DNA of 64,000 nt from Bacteroidota bacterium. GTDB lineage: Bacteria > Bacteroidota > Bacteroidia > NS11-12g > UBA955. The translations under genes and the position numbers were made by a program. The notes under the pieces were generated by a model that searched no databases, was not told the origin of the DNA, and saw nothing but the letters and a program-made list of their open reading frames with translations. This document shows, piece after piece, positions 25,292 to 34,486 of the stretch (its first letter is position 1; each line of letters starts with the position of its first letter). The stretch is taken from positions 248,001 to 312,000 of the forward strand of contig JAGXTF010000118.1 in assembly GCA_018333525.1 (NCBI GenBank). Direction: 5' to 3'.

Positions 25292-26641
25292 ATGCGTGTA
25301 TTTAGAATTTTCATTATATGGTTTCTTGCCGGAATTTCCGGTTCGCTTTTCGCAAGTACCAATGTTTCGGGATATATATATCAAAAAGTTACCTGGACAG
25401 CAGCTGGTTCACCTTATTATTTAACAGATAATGTCATTGTTAAAGATACTGCGGGCATTACGGTAGAACCGGGTGTGAGGATCATTGCAACAGGCGATTA
25501 CCACCTGCAGGTTTTTGGACAGCTCAGGGCTTTGGGCACAAAAGACAGCATGATTTCATTCGAATCCATGACTGTGGAATTTGCATTGGGTTCGAAACCA
25601 TATCAGGTATCAGACAATTCCGGAAGTATGTTTCGTTATTGCAGATTTACCGCATTCGCACAAAGCGGACACAATATCATTACTGCCAGTATAGGTTTGA
25701 ATTTTGAAAATTGTATTTTCGATTTTGGTTACATTTCGGTTTACAATATTTCATCGTTTCCGGGTATACATCTGCGGGCTACAAATTGTTTATTTTATTA
25801 TAAAACATCCGGCTATCCATTTTATGGGAATACCCAGAAATCCTCCTTGTATCTGGTGGGGAATACATTTAAAAGGTTAACTGTATTGAATTTGCTCGAG
25901 AGTAATTTTATTCATGATAATTACTTTGAAACAGGTTCAGATTTAATGAACTGGCAAACCAGTACAAAAAATGCAGACATTCAATGCAATAATTTTTACC
26001 ATGGAAATATTGGTATAAATTTTCACAGCAATGTCCCGTGGACGGGAAAGGCGGTAGTTAAAAATAACCTTTTTGATTCATGCAGAATAGCGATAAGATT
26101 CGATTGCAGGATTACCAATACCGATAGCTTCGATATTCAAAATAATTGGATTATTACCAAAGAAAAAGCGATCGAATTTAATGAATCTTGTTCGGGAACC
26201 GGTAGTTATCAATGGGTATATTTTGGAAAAAATTATTTCGGAACAACCGATACCAATAAAATATTAGCGGTTATCACGGATTACAGAAAGGCACAGACCA
26301 TACCTTTCAAAGTGCAAATTTCAGGATTTTTAACGGTTGCTCCCGTGGATTGCTGGCCGGATACACCGCTTACAATTACAACCAATAAAATTACCCAACC
26401 AGATTATATCGAATGTAATGTGTATCCCAATCCGGCATCTGGTGGTATTCATTTGGATTTTGCGCATCCCGGGAATTATTTTACCCAACTTTTGGATTTA
26501 AAAGGAAATATTTTAGTTGAAAAAAGCATATCAGGAATGAGTTGCGAATTTAACTTATCTGATATTTCAGAAGGAATTTATTTACTCCGGATATCCGGAG
26601 CAGGGATTAGCGAAACCAGACGAATACAAATTCAACATTAG
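25292..26641 (+). CDS. T9SS-secreted right-handed beta-helix protein (copy 2)
   Basis: 449 residues, paralogous to the gene upstream: shared W-T-A-A-G/N-S-P-Y-Y-L, VEPGVR, ALGTKDSMISFESM/L and KNYFGTTDTNKI-type motifs, and a T9SS tail (VYPNPASGGIHL ... GIYLLRI). Signal peptide at residues 1-22. The pair is best explained by tandem duplication with later divergence. Its last four bases overlap the convergent dehydrogenase gene. Likely a surface adhesin or carbohydrate-active protein, unassigned. Confidence 0.8.
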   Translation: MRVFRIFIIWFLAGISGSLFASTNVSGYIYQKVTWTAAGSPYYLTDNVIVKDTAGITVEPGVRIIATGDYHLQVFGQLRALGTKDSMISFESMTVEFALGSKPYQVSDNSGSMFRYCRFTAFAQSGHNIITASIGLNFENCIFDFGYISVYNISSFPGIHLRATNCLFYYKTSGYPFYGNTQKSSLYLVGNTFKRLTVLNLLESNFIHDNYFETGSDLMNWQTSTKNADIQCNNFYHGNIGINFHSNVPWTGKAVVKNNLFDSCRIAIRFDCRITNTDSFDIQNNWIITKEKAIEFNESCSGTGSYQWVYFGKNYFGTTDTNKILAVITDYRKAQTIPFKVQISGFLTVAPVDCWPDTPLTITTNKITQPDYIECNVYPNPASGGIHLDFAHPGNYFTQLLDLKGNILVEKSISGMSCEFNLSDISEGIYLLRISGAGISETRRIQIQH

Positions 26642-27834
26642 GTGGAAATATAGTCTTCCAGATATTGGTAATGGGGCATCAATTCACCATTACCGGTAAT
26701 GGTAGCTTCCAATATCATGCGACTTTCTGGTTTTAAAAATTCCGGGAAAACATAATGAAGTAGGTTTTCTCCAAATTCCTCACTGGCATCGCAGGGCAAT
26801 TCATTTGGCAAATTGGAAACCGCCATTACGTCAATGGAATTTTCTGTAAAAGGTAGGCAGGTTTGTTGGGTTTTTCTGTCCCAGCCAATTACCGGATCCT
26901 GAATACTGGTTGCCTTATATGTAATAGGTACAGAACCATCCACATCACAACTGATATCTGCAATTACCCGAATTTTAAATTCAGGTTTTCCGGTATCTTC
27001 TTTCTTAAATAAGGCGGGCAAATCGGCAGTCCAAAAAACACCATTGATGAGTAAATCTGTTACGGGTAAAAAATCAGAAAAACTGCTTTCAAATTCCTTA
27101 TGGTGCGAATAAAAGTATTCTGTATTCCAAATCATTCCCTCGCGGTGGCGATAAATTTCAGGGCTGTTTAAATGAACAAAAACGGGCTCATCGTATTGCC
27201 GGTGTAAAAATTGGTAAGGTGTAATTTCACGAATACGAAGGTTGCGCAAGAAATCCAATGCGCCATTGGCCACACGGCCACCACCGGTGAGCACCATTCG
27301 GATATTCCCAATATCCACTTTTCCAGCTTCCTGCAGCAACTCTCTGTAATCTTCACATTGCCAGGCAGACTTTAATTCAAATTTCTTACTCTTTATTCCC
27401 CATGTCCGCAGCCCATTGTAACTTCCTACAATTCCTGCAAACCGTCCGAAACCCAAAACGCGTTGTCCATTTTCCCAACGCAGGGTTTCATAATCAATCA
27501 ATTTTATTTTTTTGCTGATGATGTCTTTCAGAATTTCCCTGTTTGCAGGTTGTTTTTTTATGGTATGGCTGAAAAAGAAATAGGTTTTATTCGCAATCAG
27601 ATAAGCCGGTGGAATTTCTTTAATCCCTAAAAGTACATCTGCAACAGAAATATCCTGTACTACTTCTATTCCCGCTGCAATATATTCTTCATCAGAAAAA
27701 CAGCGATCCGGTGACGATTCCACATAAATTTTCACTTCCGGAAACCGGTTCATCAATGCGGTGCATTGCACGGGAGTTAAAGCTACACGTGTATCTGCAG
27801 GGACTTTATGTTCTTTGATAATACCGATTTTCAT
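26638..27834 (-). CDS. Saccharopine/alanine dehydrogenase-like oxidoreductase
   Basis: 398 residues. The N-terminus MKIGIIKEHKVPADTRVALTP is that of the alanine dehydrogenase/pyridine nucleotide transhydrogenase and lysine-forming saccharopine dehydrogenase family (R-V-A-L-T-P, then the K-x-P/I-P loop KEIP). LTGGGRVANGALDFL (about 186-200) is the NAD-binding turn. CDVDGSVP and the lack of the usual alanine dehydrogenase C-terminus favour the saccharopine dehydrogenase-like branch. The role could be lysine or another amino-acid step; the substrate is uncertain. It is convergent with the beta-helix gene. Confidence 0.7.
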   Translation of the reverse strand: MKIGIIKEHKVPADTRVALTPVQCTALMNRFPEVKIYVESSPDRCFSDEEYIAAGIEVVQDISVADVLLGIKEIPPAYLIANKTYFFFSHTIKKQPANREILKDIISKKIKLIDYETLRWENGQRVLGFGRFAGIVGSYNGLRTWGIKSKKFELKSAWQCEDYRELLQEAGKVDIGNIRMVLTGGGRVANGALDFLRNLRIREITPYQFLHRQYDEPVFVHLNSPEIYRHREGMIWNTEYFYSHHKEFESSFSDFLPVTDLLINGVFWTADLPALFKKEDTGKPEFKIRVIADISCDVDGSVPITYKATSIQDPVIGWDRKTQQTCLPFTENSIDVMAVSNLPNELPCDASEEFGENLLHYVFPEFLKPESRMILEATITGNGELMPHYQYLEDYIST

Positions 27835-27924
27835 TTATGCAATAATAAGCCAAAGCCATGAGATTGAAATTCAAAAAATAGCACGCAAAAAGGTAATGTT
27901 TGTTCTATTCCGCGTTACACAAAC

Positions 27925-28554
27925 ATGAGATTATCGGGTTTCATAGGCATATTTTCAATGTATTTTTATACTACTTTGTGTTTTGGGAATGATACTTCTG
28001 AATATTATTTGCAAGTACATTTTCTTTATGGATCCAAACCTTCCAAAGCTTTAAAAGACCTGGAACCCAAATGGTTTGGCGGCATCCATGGCGGGCATGT
28101 TGGACTTGGTCTGGATAGCAATAAAATCCTGAATTTTATGCCTTCCGGGAAAATTAAAATATTTGGCACTAAATCAGGGGATCACGGCGTTTTTATTGTG
28201 GATAATTTGAAAGAGTTCCGGGAATCTGTAGGTGGAGAAACAGATAGCAACCATTGGGTAACTTTCTTAATTCCAATTACATTAAAACAAGCCCGGGTTT
28301 TCGATAGTATTTTTAACGAATATTTAAAGGTTACTCCATATGACTACGCTTTTTTTGGTATGCGATGCGGAGCTGCAGCATATGATGTCGCTGCCAAATG
28401 TGGAATCGTAAAAGAATATTCTTATTCCGGCACATGGATACGCATTTTTTATCCGAAAATATGGAGACGAAAGTTATTTAAAATGGCGAAAAAAAATAAC
28501 TGGCAAATTCAAAGCCATTCCGGAACACCCAGAAGGGTATGGGAGAAAGATTGA
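27925..28554 (+). CDS. Secreted permuted-papain-like protein (NlpC/P60-like order)
   Basis: 209 residues with an N-terminal signal-type segment. GIHGGHVGLGLD places His58 before YAFFGMRCGAAAYDVA with Cys148, the His-then-Cys order of circularly permuted NlpC/P60 or YiiX-like papain-fold hydrolases. A second Cys follows at 159. This is a pattern inference; the family could instead be another papain-like group. It lies upstream of an alpha/beta hydrolase lipoprotein gene. Substrate is unknown, possibly an envelope peptide or lipid. Confidence 0.5.
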   Translation: MRLSGFIGIFSMYFYTTLCFGNDTSEYYLQVHFLYGSKPSKALKDLEPKWFGGIHGGHVGLGLDSNKILNFMPSGKIKIFGTKSGDHGVFIVDNLKEFRESVGGETDSNHWVTFLIPITLKQARVFDSIFNEYLKVTPYDYAFFGMRCGAAAYDVAAKCGIVKEYSYSGTWIRIFYPKIWRRKLFKMAKKNNWQIQSHSGTPRRVWEKD

Positions 28555-28596
28555 AATGCAGATACATTTAAATCCGGAATTATAGTATTTTGCAAT

Positions 28597-29475
28597 GTGA
28601 AAATACCCGGATTCATTGTATTATTTGTATTGCTGTCTTGCACCTTTAAACCTGAAAATTCAAAGGGTATCATCCGGAATTCCAACGCTTCCGCAAAAGA
28701 TACAGTGGTTTTAATTGGGGGTTTTCAAGTGCGGATACAAAGACCAGAAACTGAATTGTCTACTAACAACACACTGCTTATTTTGCCCGGATGGAATTTT
28801 GAAAATACGGTTTGGTGCGACAGTACAGATTTGTGTAAATCAGCTCTGGAGAAGGGGATAGCTGTTGTAGCTCCACAAATGAAGCGCAGTATTTATGCAT
28901 CTCAATATTATACAGAAACAAGAGCGGATTTGAAATTAAATCCTACCCTGACATGGTTGGATTCTGCATTGGATTTATTGCAACAAAAACATGGGTTATT
29001 TTCAGGCAGAAATTATGTACTTGGCCTCAGTACCGGAGGACGCGGAGTTGCATTGATCTGCGAAAAAAAACCGGGATTCTTTACTGCTGCAGCTGCACTC
29101 AGTGGAGACTTTGACCAGTATGTTTTACCCAATGACAGATTAAGTACATTGGTCTACGGACCATTCGCGCAATTTTCGGGACGCTGGCGGACTATAGATA
29201 ATCCGGTATTTCTCATCCAAAACATGAAAACACCCATTTATATGGGGCATTCCATTCCCGATAAAATTGTTCCCTATACCCAAACAGTAGAATTTTATGA
29301 CAGCCTCGTGCACAGATATCCCGGTGGATTTATACCCAAATCAAAGAGGAGTGCAATTTCTGTGGTGTCCAAATATCCGGATATTTATATGCATCTGGAT
29401 TCTGCATTGGGGCACCAGTTTCAATATTGGCGCAGTGAATTGCCCGCTGTTTGGGAGTTTTTTGAATCGCGGTAA
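28597..29475 (+). CDS. Alpha/beta hydrolase lipoprotein (esterase-like)
   Basis: 292 residues starting at GTG 28597. A lipobox (FVLLSC, Cys15) anchors it in the envelope. The triad is visible: nucleophile Ser145 in GLSTGG, Asp222 in SIPDKIVPYT, and His273 in DSALGHQF. The ILPGWNF segment (62-68) is a plausible oxyanion strand. The shape matches esterase or carbohydrate-esterase members of the alpha/beta hydrolase superfamily. It follows the papain-like gene by 42 bases. Confidence 0.75.
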   Translation: MKIPGFIVLFVLLSCTFKPENSKGIIRNSNASAKDTVVLIGGFQVRIQRPETELSTNNTLLILPGWNFENTVWCDSTDLCKSALEKGIAVVAPQMKRSIYASQYYTETRADLKLNPTLTWLDSALDLLQQKHGLFSGRNYVLGLSTGGRGVALICEKKPGFFTAAAALSGDFDQYVLPNDRLSTLVYGPFAQFSGRWRTIDNPVFLIQNMKTPIYMGHSIPDKIVPYTQTVEFYDSLVHRYPGGFIPKSKRSAISVVSKYPDIYMHLDSALGHQFQYWRSELPAVWEFFESR

Positions 29476-29514
29476 TACTCCCAAATTGGCAATTTTCTTT
29501 TGCTATGTGCACAG

Positions 29515-29522
29515 TATATTTG
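29515..29522 (+). promoter_or_regulatory. -7 promoter element for the lipoprotein gene at 29536
   Basis: TATATTTG 13 bases upstream of the ATG at 29536. It lies downstream of the ORF-track start at 29500 and so argues for the later ATG. Confidence 0.6.
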
Positions 29523-29535
29523 CACCCTTTTATTT

Positions 29536-30717
29536 ATGAATTTTCTGCGGTATTTACCGATTGCCGGCCTGGTAATCCTTTCCTGCAACAGCACCGGCAA
29601 CAAACAAAATCCTGAAAAAAGTGAAACCAAGATAGATAAGGATTCCTTCAACAGGCGTTTGGAAAGCAGCATCCCCAAGCTCGAGAAAGACAGCCAACTC
29701 ACTGCCTTTTCCAGATTCATCGGTGGTAAATCCTATGGTTTGAGTTTCAATTCCAACAGCAGCGTTTCATGGAAAAATTATGCCGCCGGAAATGCAAAAA
29801 ACTGGAGTTTCCTGGATGCCCGAATAGGTAAAAAGATTCGAACATGGGTAAAGGATACGAAACCGGAAGTTGAAAACGAACCAGCTACATTGTTTTACCC
29901 ATTTGCCGGTGGTGATTTTTATTATGCGGATCTCTTCTTCCCCAATCAGGATACCATCATCATGATTGGTTTGGAGCCATGTGGGAGCATATTTAATCCG
30001 GATACGGCAAACAGAGATACACTAAATAAATATTATTCGGTTCTGCAACACAGTATGTTTTTCCCACATCAGCTTGGGTTTTTTAGAACCAAAAGCATGA
30101 AGAATGATTTTAACAATGCATTGTTAAATGGCACTATTCATACCGTTTTATTTTATCTGGCAGAAGCTGGTTACGATATACATTATATTGAATATTACAA
30201 CCTGGATAAGGATGGAAATCCTATACAAATTACTCCTGCTGCAAAAGTGGGAAACCGTAAGTTTAAGTCTTACCGCGTAGGATATAGCCGTGGAGGTAAA
30301 GGGCAAATTCGCGAAGTGATGTATTTTAGCCAGGATGCCAGTGATGGAGCGCTGAACGCGCAAAAAGGAATGATGGCGTTTATGAATAAAAGAAACCAGG
30401 TGGTTACATTTTATAAAGCAGCGAGTTATTTGATGCATTACGACAGATTTTCTGTTATTCGCAATTACGTGCTGAAACACGCCACCAGAATTTTGCAGGA
30501 TGATAGTGGTATTCCATATAAATATTTGATTTCCGGTGGATTTGATGTAAAATTATACGGAAAATTTACTGCGACATTGAACATGTTTAAGGAAGAATTT
30601 CAACCGGATTTAAAAGAGGCGTACGAGAAATCTACTCCTGATTCACTTCCGTTTCTGATTGGGTACATGGCACCAAAAAAGGAATGCAACCTGCAACTTG
30701 CCGTGCGTAAAAAATAG
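29536..30717 (+). CDS. Lipoprotein of unknown function
   Basis: The ORF-track start (29500) precedes a promoter-like TATATTTG; the ATG at 29536 gives a clean lipoprotein signal (MNFLRYLPIAGLVILSC). The ~390-residue mature protein has aromatic-rich segments (FYPFAGGDFYYADLFFP, LEPCGSIFNP, FYLAEAGYDIHYIEYYN), which suggest a soluble beta-rich domain. Two bases separate it from prmA. I recognise no domain, and the conserved aspects are consistent with an envelope protein of unassigned function. Confidence 0.7.
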   Translation: MNFLRYLPIAGLVILSCNSTGNKQNPEKSETKIDKDSFNRRLESSIPKLEKDSQLTAFSRFIGGKSYGLSFNSNSSVSWKNYAAGNAKNWSFLDARIGKKIRTWVKDTKPEVENEPATLFYPFAGGDFYYADLFFPNQDTIIMIGLEPCGSIFNPDTANRDTLNKYYSVLQHSMFFPHQLGFFRTKSMKNDFNNALLNGTIHTVLFYLAEAGYDIHYIEYYNLDKDGNPIQITPAAKVGNRKFKSYRVGYSRGGKGQIREVMYFSQDASDGALNAQKGMMAFMNKRNQVVTFYKAASYLMHYDRFSVIRNYVLKHATRILQDDSGIPYKYLISGGFDVKLYGKFTATLNMFKEEFQPDLKEAYEKSTPDSLPFLIGYMAPKKECNLQLAVRKK

Positions 30718-30719
30718 CC

Positions 30720-31574
30720 TTGGAAAATTATATTGAAATTACTTTTATTCCACTGGAACCAGCAGCGGAAAACCTGGAAATCATAGCAGCATTTCTGGAG
30801 GAATTTCCATTGGAGACATTTGAAATCCGCGATGGAATTTTATATGCGTTCGGAAAAGAGAAACTTTGGAACAACTTGCAATTAAATGCTGCCGCAGAAT
30901 TGGTTTCAAACTTTATTCAACAAGCCCCAACTTCGCGAATCATCCCCGGGCAAAACTGGAATGCAGTTTGGGAAGAAAATTATTTTTCTCCAATTAATAT
31001 CCGGAATATATTTGGTATTCGAGCAGAATTTCATCCAATTGATCCTCAGGTAAAATATGATCTGGTAATACAACCCAAAATGAGTTTTGGCACCGGACAT
31101 CACAGCACTACCAGATTGATGTTGCAGGGGATATTGGAATTCAGTGATTCTGTGCAGCATGCAAATGTTCTGGATATGGGAGCAGGTACAGGAATTTTGG
31201 CAATAGCTGCTGAAAAACTGGGAGCAGAAAGCATTCAGGCCATAGATATTGAGACCTGGGCAGCGGAGAACATTATCGAAAATTGTATAAGAAATTCCTG
31301 TAAAAATATCACATCCCATTGCGGAGATGCAAATATGTTGCGCGAATTAAATTTGCATTTCGATATCATTTTCGCCAATATTCAGAAAACTGTTTTGTTG
31401 GAAGATGCTGAAATTTATTTGAATTATTTAAATCCCAATGGACTTATTTTTCTCAGCGGATTTTATTTTGAAGATCTCGCAGATATACGCTTGAAATACG
31501 AGTCACTGGGTTGTACCTATTTGAATTCCGAGACCGAAGAGCGCTGGTGTGCCGCCGTATTTAAAAAGAATTAA
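30720..31574 (+). CDS. prmA: Ribosomal protein L11 methyltransferase
   Basis: 284 residues; SAM-dependent methylation of L11 in the cytosol. The family order is intact: a ~100-residue N-terminal L11-binding domain, PKMSFGTGHHSTT (119-131), the SAM motif LDMGAGTGILAIAA (151-164), and FANIQKTVLLED in place of the N-x-x-x-L motif. The TTG start at 30720 is two bases after the upstream stop, and the N-terminus (MENYIEITF) looks family-like. Its own transcript is closed by a hairpin at 31575-31604. Confidence 0.93.
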   Translation: MENYIEITFIPLEPAAENLEIIAAFLEEFPLETFEIRDGILYAFGKEKLWNNLQLNAAAELVSNFIQQAPTSRIIPGQNWNAVWEENYFSPINIRNIFGIRAEFHPIDPQVKYDLVIQPKMSFGTGHHSTTRLMLQGILEFSDSVQHANVLDMGAGTGILAIAAEKLGAESIQAIDIETWAAENIIENCIRNSCKNITSHCGDANMLRELNLHFDIIFANIQKTVLLEDAEIYLNYLNPNGLIFLSGFYFEDLADIRLKYESLGCTYLNSETEERWCAAVFKKN

Positions 31575-31604
31575 AAAAGGCACATCGCGTGATGCACCTT
31601 TTTT
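31575..31604 (+). terminator. Terminator after prmA
   Basis: aaaaaagg-ca-catcgcgtgatg-ca-ccttttttt: an A/T-flanked stem with a 2x2 internal loop, beginning beside the prmA stop and ending in T-rich DNA. It may act in both directions. Confidence 0.75.
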
Positions 31605-31711
31605 AATTCGAATCTCAAAAGAAATTTTCAGCATTTTTACTTTCAAATGGATAAGAACCTAAACCACAATTTGAAAGTTACTTTTGAAAAACGTAATACA
31701 AAACCTAAACC

Positions 31712-32371
31712 TTATTCATTAAAATAGAAGTTAAACGACAATTTTGTATAAGTAGGCGAAATCGCTGCACTTTGTTTGGTTGTGCGTTTGGATTGAATAT
31801 AAGTACTCTGGGATGGGTCGTACACATCTACAATGCGCTCACTGGAATTTTTGCCACTGATAATCCGAAATCCAAATTCACCGCTTAAACTGAATTGATC
31901 GGATATAAAATACTCTGCGCCATAACCCAGTTGTACACCGTTGATATTTGTCTCCTTCAGGGATTTCTGAAATTCTTCATTGGCATTGGGGTCTGTATTA
32001 TCGGATACTTTTCCACTTAAAAAGACTTTTGAATAGCAAATGCTACCATAGGATTTTAGTTTATCTCCTTTACCGAAAAAATACTTGATACCTATGGTTG
32101 GAATAGACGCTCTGACCTGCGCCTCATATTTGTCTTCATAAAATACAATTTGTCCCAGGTCATTGTCGAACCGTTGCCCGGATTCACTCCAGTTCATTTT
32201 AGTTCCCAGAGTTTGGAATCCAATAAAAGGTACAAAATTTTTGGCGCGATATCCGAATGTGGCACCGTTTAAATGAAGTCCCGGACTTACGCTAAATGTA
32301 AATTGTGCTTGTGCATTTCCCGCAAAAATCAGGAGAAACGCAATGGTGGTTGTTTTCATGAAGTTTTTCAT
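31712..32371 (-). CDS. Outer-membrane beta-barrel protein
   Basis: From the ATG at 32371 the protein has a signal peptide (TTTIAFLLIFAGNAQAQ) and a beta-rich mature part with strands such as FTFSVSPGLHLNGATFGYRA, YFISDQFSLSGEFGFRII and TYTKLSFNFYF, ending in an aromatic residue plus NE. This fits a small (~8-stranded) outer-membrane barrel of the porin/OmpW-like type common in Bacteroidota. The track start (32395) lies in a TAGATTTG promoter element and is probably not used. Function unknown. Confidence 0.7.
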   Translation of the reverse strand: MKNFMKTTTIAFLLIFAGNAQAQFTFSVSPGLHLNGATFGYRAKNFVPFIGFQTLGTKMNWSESGQRFDNDLGQIVFYEDKYEAQVRASIPTIGIKYFFGKGDKLKSYGSICYSKVFLSGKVSDNTDPNANEEFQKSLKETNINGVQLGYGAEYFISDQFSLSGEFGFRIISGKNSSERIVDVYDPSQSTYIQSKRTTKQSAAISPTYTKLSFNFYFNE

Positions 32372-32392
32372 TTCTATAATTATTTTCAAATT

Positions 32393-32400
32393 CAAATCTA
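32393..32400 (-). promoter_or_regulatory. -7 promoter element for the outer-membrane barrel gene
   Basis: TAGATTTG on the minus strand, 21 bases upstream of the ATG at 32371. The track TTG start (32393-32395) is the TTG of this element. Confidence 0.6.
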
Positions 32401-32654
32401 TCAGAATTCTGAGATGAAATGAATCAATTTTTCCTACCTACGGAATTATTGTTGTGGTTTGAGCCAAATTTGTTGAATTTTATTGTGTTTCACCAATTTA
32501 TTCCGAATAAGTGAAACGATTTGAATGGAATTTGCATTTTTTCAGTTCACTTGTTGGCTGACTTTGCATAAAATGCAAGAAGAATGATACAAAGGGTTTG
32601 GAAAACTTCCTGAGCTTGGGCAATTCTTCAGTTCAGCACTTGCGGATTACTTTG

Positions 32655-32662
32655 TATTTTTG
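32655..32662 (+). promoter_or_regulatory. -7 promoter element for mutL
   Basis: TATTTTTG, ending seven bases before the GTG start at 32670. Confidence 0.6.
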
Positions 32663-32669
32663 TGGGTTC

Positions 32670-34484
32670 GTGGCAGATGTGATCAAGTTATTACCGGATT
32701 CAGTAGCGAATCAGATCGCGGCAGGCGAGGTTGTGCAAAGGCCGGCATCCGCAGTGAAAGAGTTGTTGGAGAATAGTCTGGATTCCGGCGCAACCAGCAT
32801 TAGGCTGCTCATTCAGGATGGTGGAACCAGCCTCATTCAGGTAATGGATGATGGGAAAGGGATGAGTGAAACGGACGCACGAATGTGTTGGGAGCGCCAT
32901 GCCACATCTAAAATAGAAACTGCAGGTGATATTTATTCTCTTCGCACTTTTGGATTTCGCGGTGAAGCCCTTGCCAGTATTGCGGCTGTTGCGCAGGTTG
33001 AATTAAAAACCAAAAGAAAAGAAGATAAATCAGCCACTTTTATTCGAATAGAAGGGAGCAGGGTGTTGGAACAATCTTATACCAGTGCCACAGATGGAAC
33101 ATCCATCAGCATTAAAAATTTATTTTACAATATTCCTGCCCGGAGAAATTTTTTGAAATCCACCACGGTGGAAAGCAAACATATTTTAGAGGAATTTCAA
33201 CGCCAGGCATTGGGGCATCCTGAAATTGCATTTCAGTTTTTTAACAATGGAAGCGAAACTTACAACCTGTTATCTGCCGATTTGGAAACCAGAATTAAAG
33301 AGGTGCTCGGTGTTAAAAAACCCATGCTGGAAGTGCGCGAACAAACTGAAATTGTAGGTATTGAGGGTTTTGTGGGGATGCCGGAAACTGCCAGAAAAAC
33401 ACGAGGGGATCAATTCTTTTTTGTGAACGGCAGATTTATCAAAAGTCCTTATTTCACTCACGCTGTTCAGGCTGCATATGCGGGTGCCATGGATGAAGGT
33501 AGTTTTCCTCTTTTTGTGTTGAATTTATCTATTGATCCTTCCAAAATCGATGTGAATGTGCATCCCACAAAAACAGAAGTAAAATTTGAAGACGAGAGGC
33601 ATATTTACAACATCATCAAAGCCGCTGTGAGAAAAGCTTTGGGGCAACATATTGCCCAACCTGACATGGAATTATTTGGTTTGGGCGGCCTGGAAGATTT
33701 TTTGAAATCCGTACCGGGAAATACCCAAAATTCCGGCTGGAATAACCATACCATGAAAATGGGCACAGGCGGAGTTCCCACATTTAATCCATTTGAATCA
33801 GGCAAAAAGCCCGACAAACAAGATTGGGCGAGAATTCTGGGGCCAATTGATGAAACTTCGGATATCGGAGATTATCGCACCATAGCGCAAAACGAAAATA
33901 AAGTAGCAGGTGAAGTTGAAATTCAAGAACTTTTTGGATTGGAAAACCGTTATTTATTTGCAAAAATTCAGGAACAATTATTTTGTATGGACTTTAAACT
34001 CGCGCAGGAAAAAGTATTTTATCACACCTTTCGCGAGCGGCTTTCCAAACAGAAAGGGGTTTCTCAGCAATTGCTGTTTCCCAGAACCATAGAACTCAAT
34101 CCTGCACAATTGCATTTATTTCTGGATTTGCAAAATGACTTTCAATCTCTGGGTTTTGATGTTGGATATTTTGGAGGAAATTCGGTTTTGGTAAATGGAT
34201 TGCCCGCAGAAGTCAGCAATTCCGATGAAAAAATGCTCATCGAAAAAATGCTCGACGAGCAGGAGAGAACACAGGGAGAATTGAAAATAGACAAACACGA
34301 CAGTTTGGCATTAAACCTGGCGCGTCAGGCCACCATGCTGCGAATGGTAAATATGGACCGTCAAAGCAAAGAGAATCTGGTAAAGGCGCTGTTTGCAATG
34401 CCTGAACCTTTTCTGCCATTTCGGAATAAAAAAGTTATTGTTAAAATTGGTACGGATTTATTAGATCAATATTTTATCAGATAA
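32670..34484 (+). CDS. mutL: DNA mismatch repair protein MutL (nuclease motifs degenerate)
   Basis: The GTG at 32670 gives the canonical N-terminus (ADVIKLLPDSVANQIAAGEV); the track ORF adds 24 residues upstream. ATPase motifs are intact: KELLENSLDSGA (Mg/ATP), DDGKGM and FGFRGEALASI. The linker and a C-terminal dimerisation domain follow. The DQHAx2Ex4E endonuclease motif of many MutL proteins reads MDFKLAQEKVFYHTF here, and the CPHGRP-type metal motif reads LFAMPEPFLPF. MutL coordinates MutS and strand incision; nicking by this protein seems unlikely. Length ~604 residues. Confidence 0.95.
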   Translation: MADVIKLLPDSVANQIAAGEVVQRPASAVKELLENSLDSGATSIRLLIQDGGTSLIQVMDDGKGMSETDARMCWERHATSKIETAGDIYSLRTFGFRGEALASIAAVAQVELKTKRKEDKSATFIRIEGSRVLEQSYTSATDGTSISIKNLFYNIPARRNFLKSTTVESKHILEEFQRQALGHPEIAFQFFNNGSETYNLLSADLETRIKEVLGVKKPMLEVREQTEIVGIEGFVGMPETARKTRGDQFFFVNGRFIKSPYFTHAVQAAYAGAMDEGSFPLFVLNLSIDPSKIDVNVHPTKTEVKFEDERHIYNIIKAAVRKALGQHIAQPDMELFGLGGLEDFLKSVPGNTQNSGWNNHTMKMGTGGVPTFNPFESGKKPDKQDWARILGPIDETSDIGDYRTIAQNENKVAGEVEIQELFGLENRYLFAKIQEQLFCMDFKLAQEKVFYHTFRERLSKQKGVSQQLLFPRTIELNPAQLHLFLDLQNDFQSLGFDVGYFGGNSVLVNGLPAEVSNSDEKMLIEKMLDEQERTQGELKIDKHDSLALNLARQATMLRMVNMDRQSKENLVKALFAMPEPFLPFRNKKVIVKIGTDLLDQYFIR

Positions 34485-34486
34485 TT

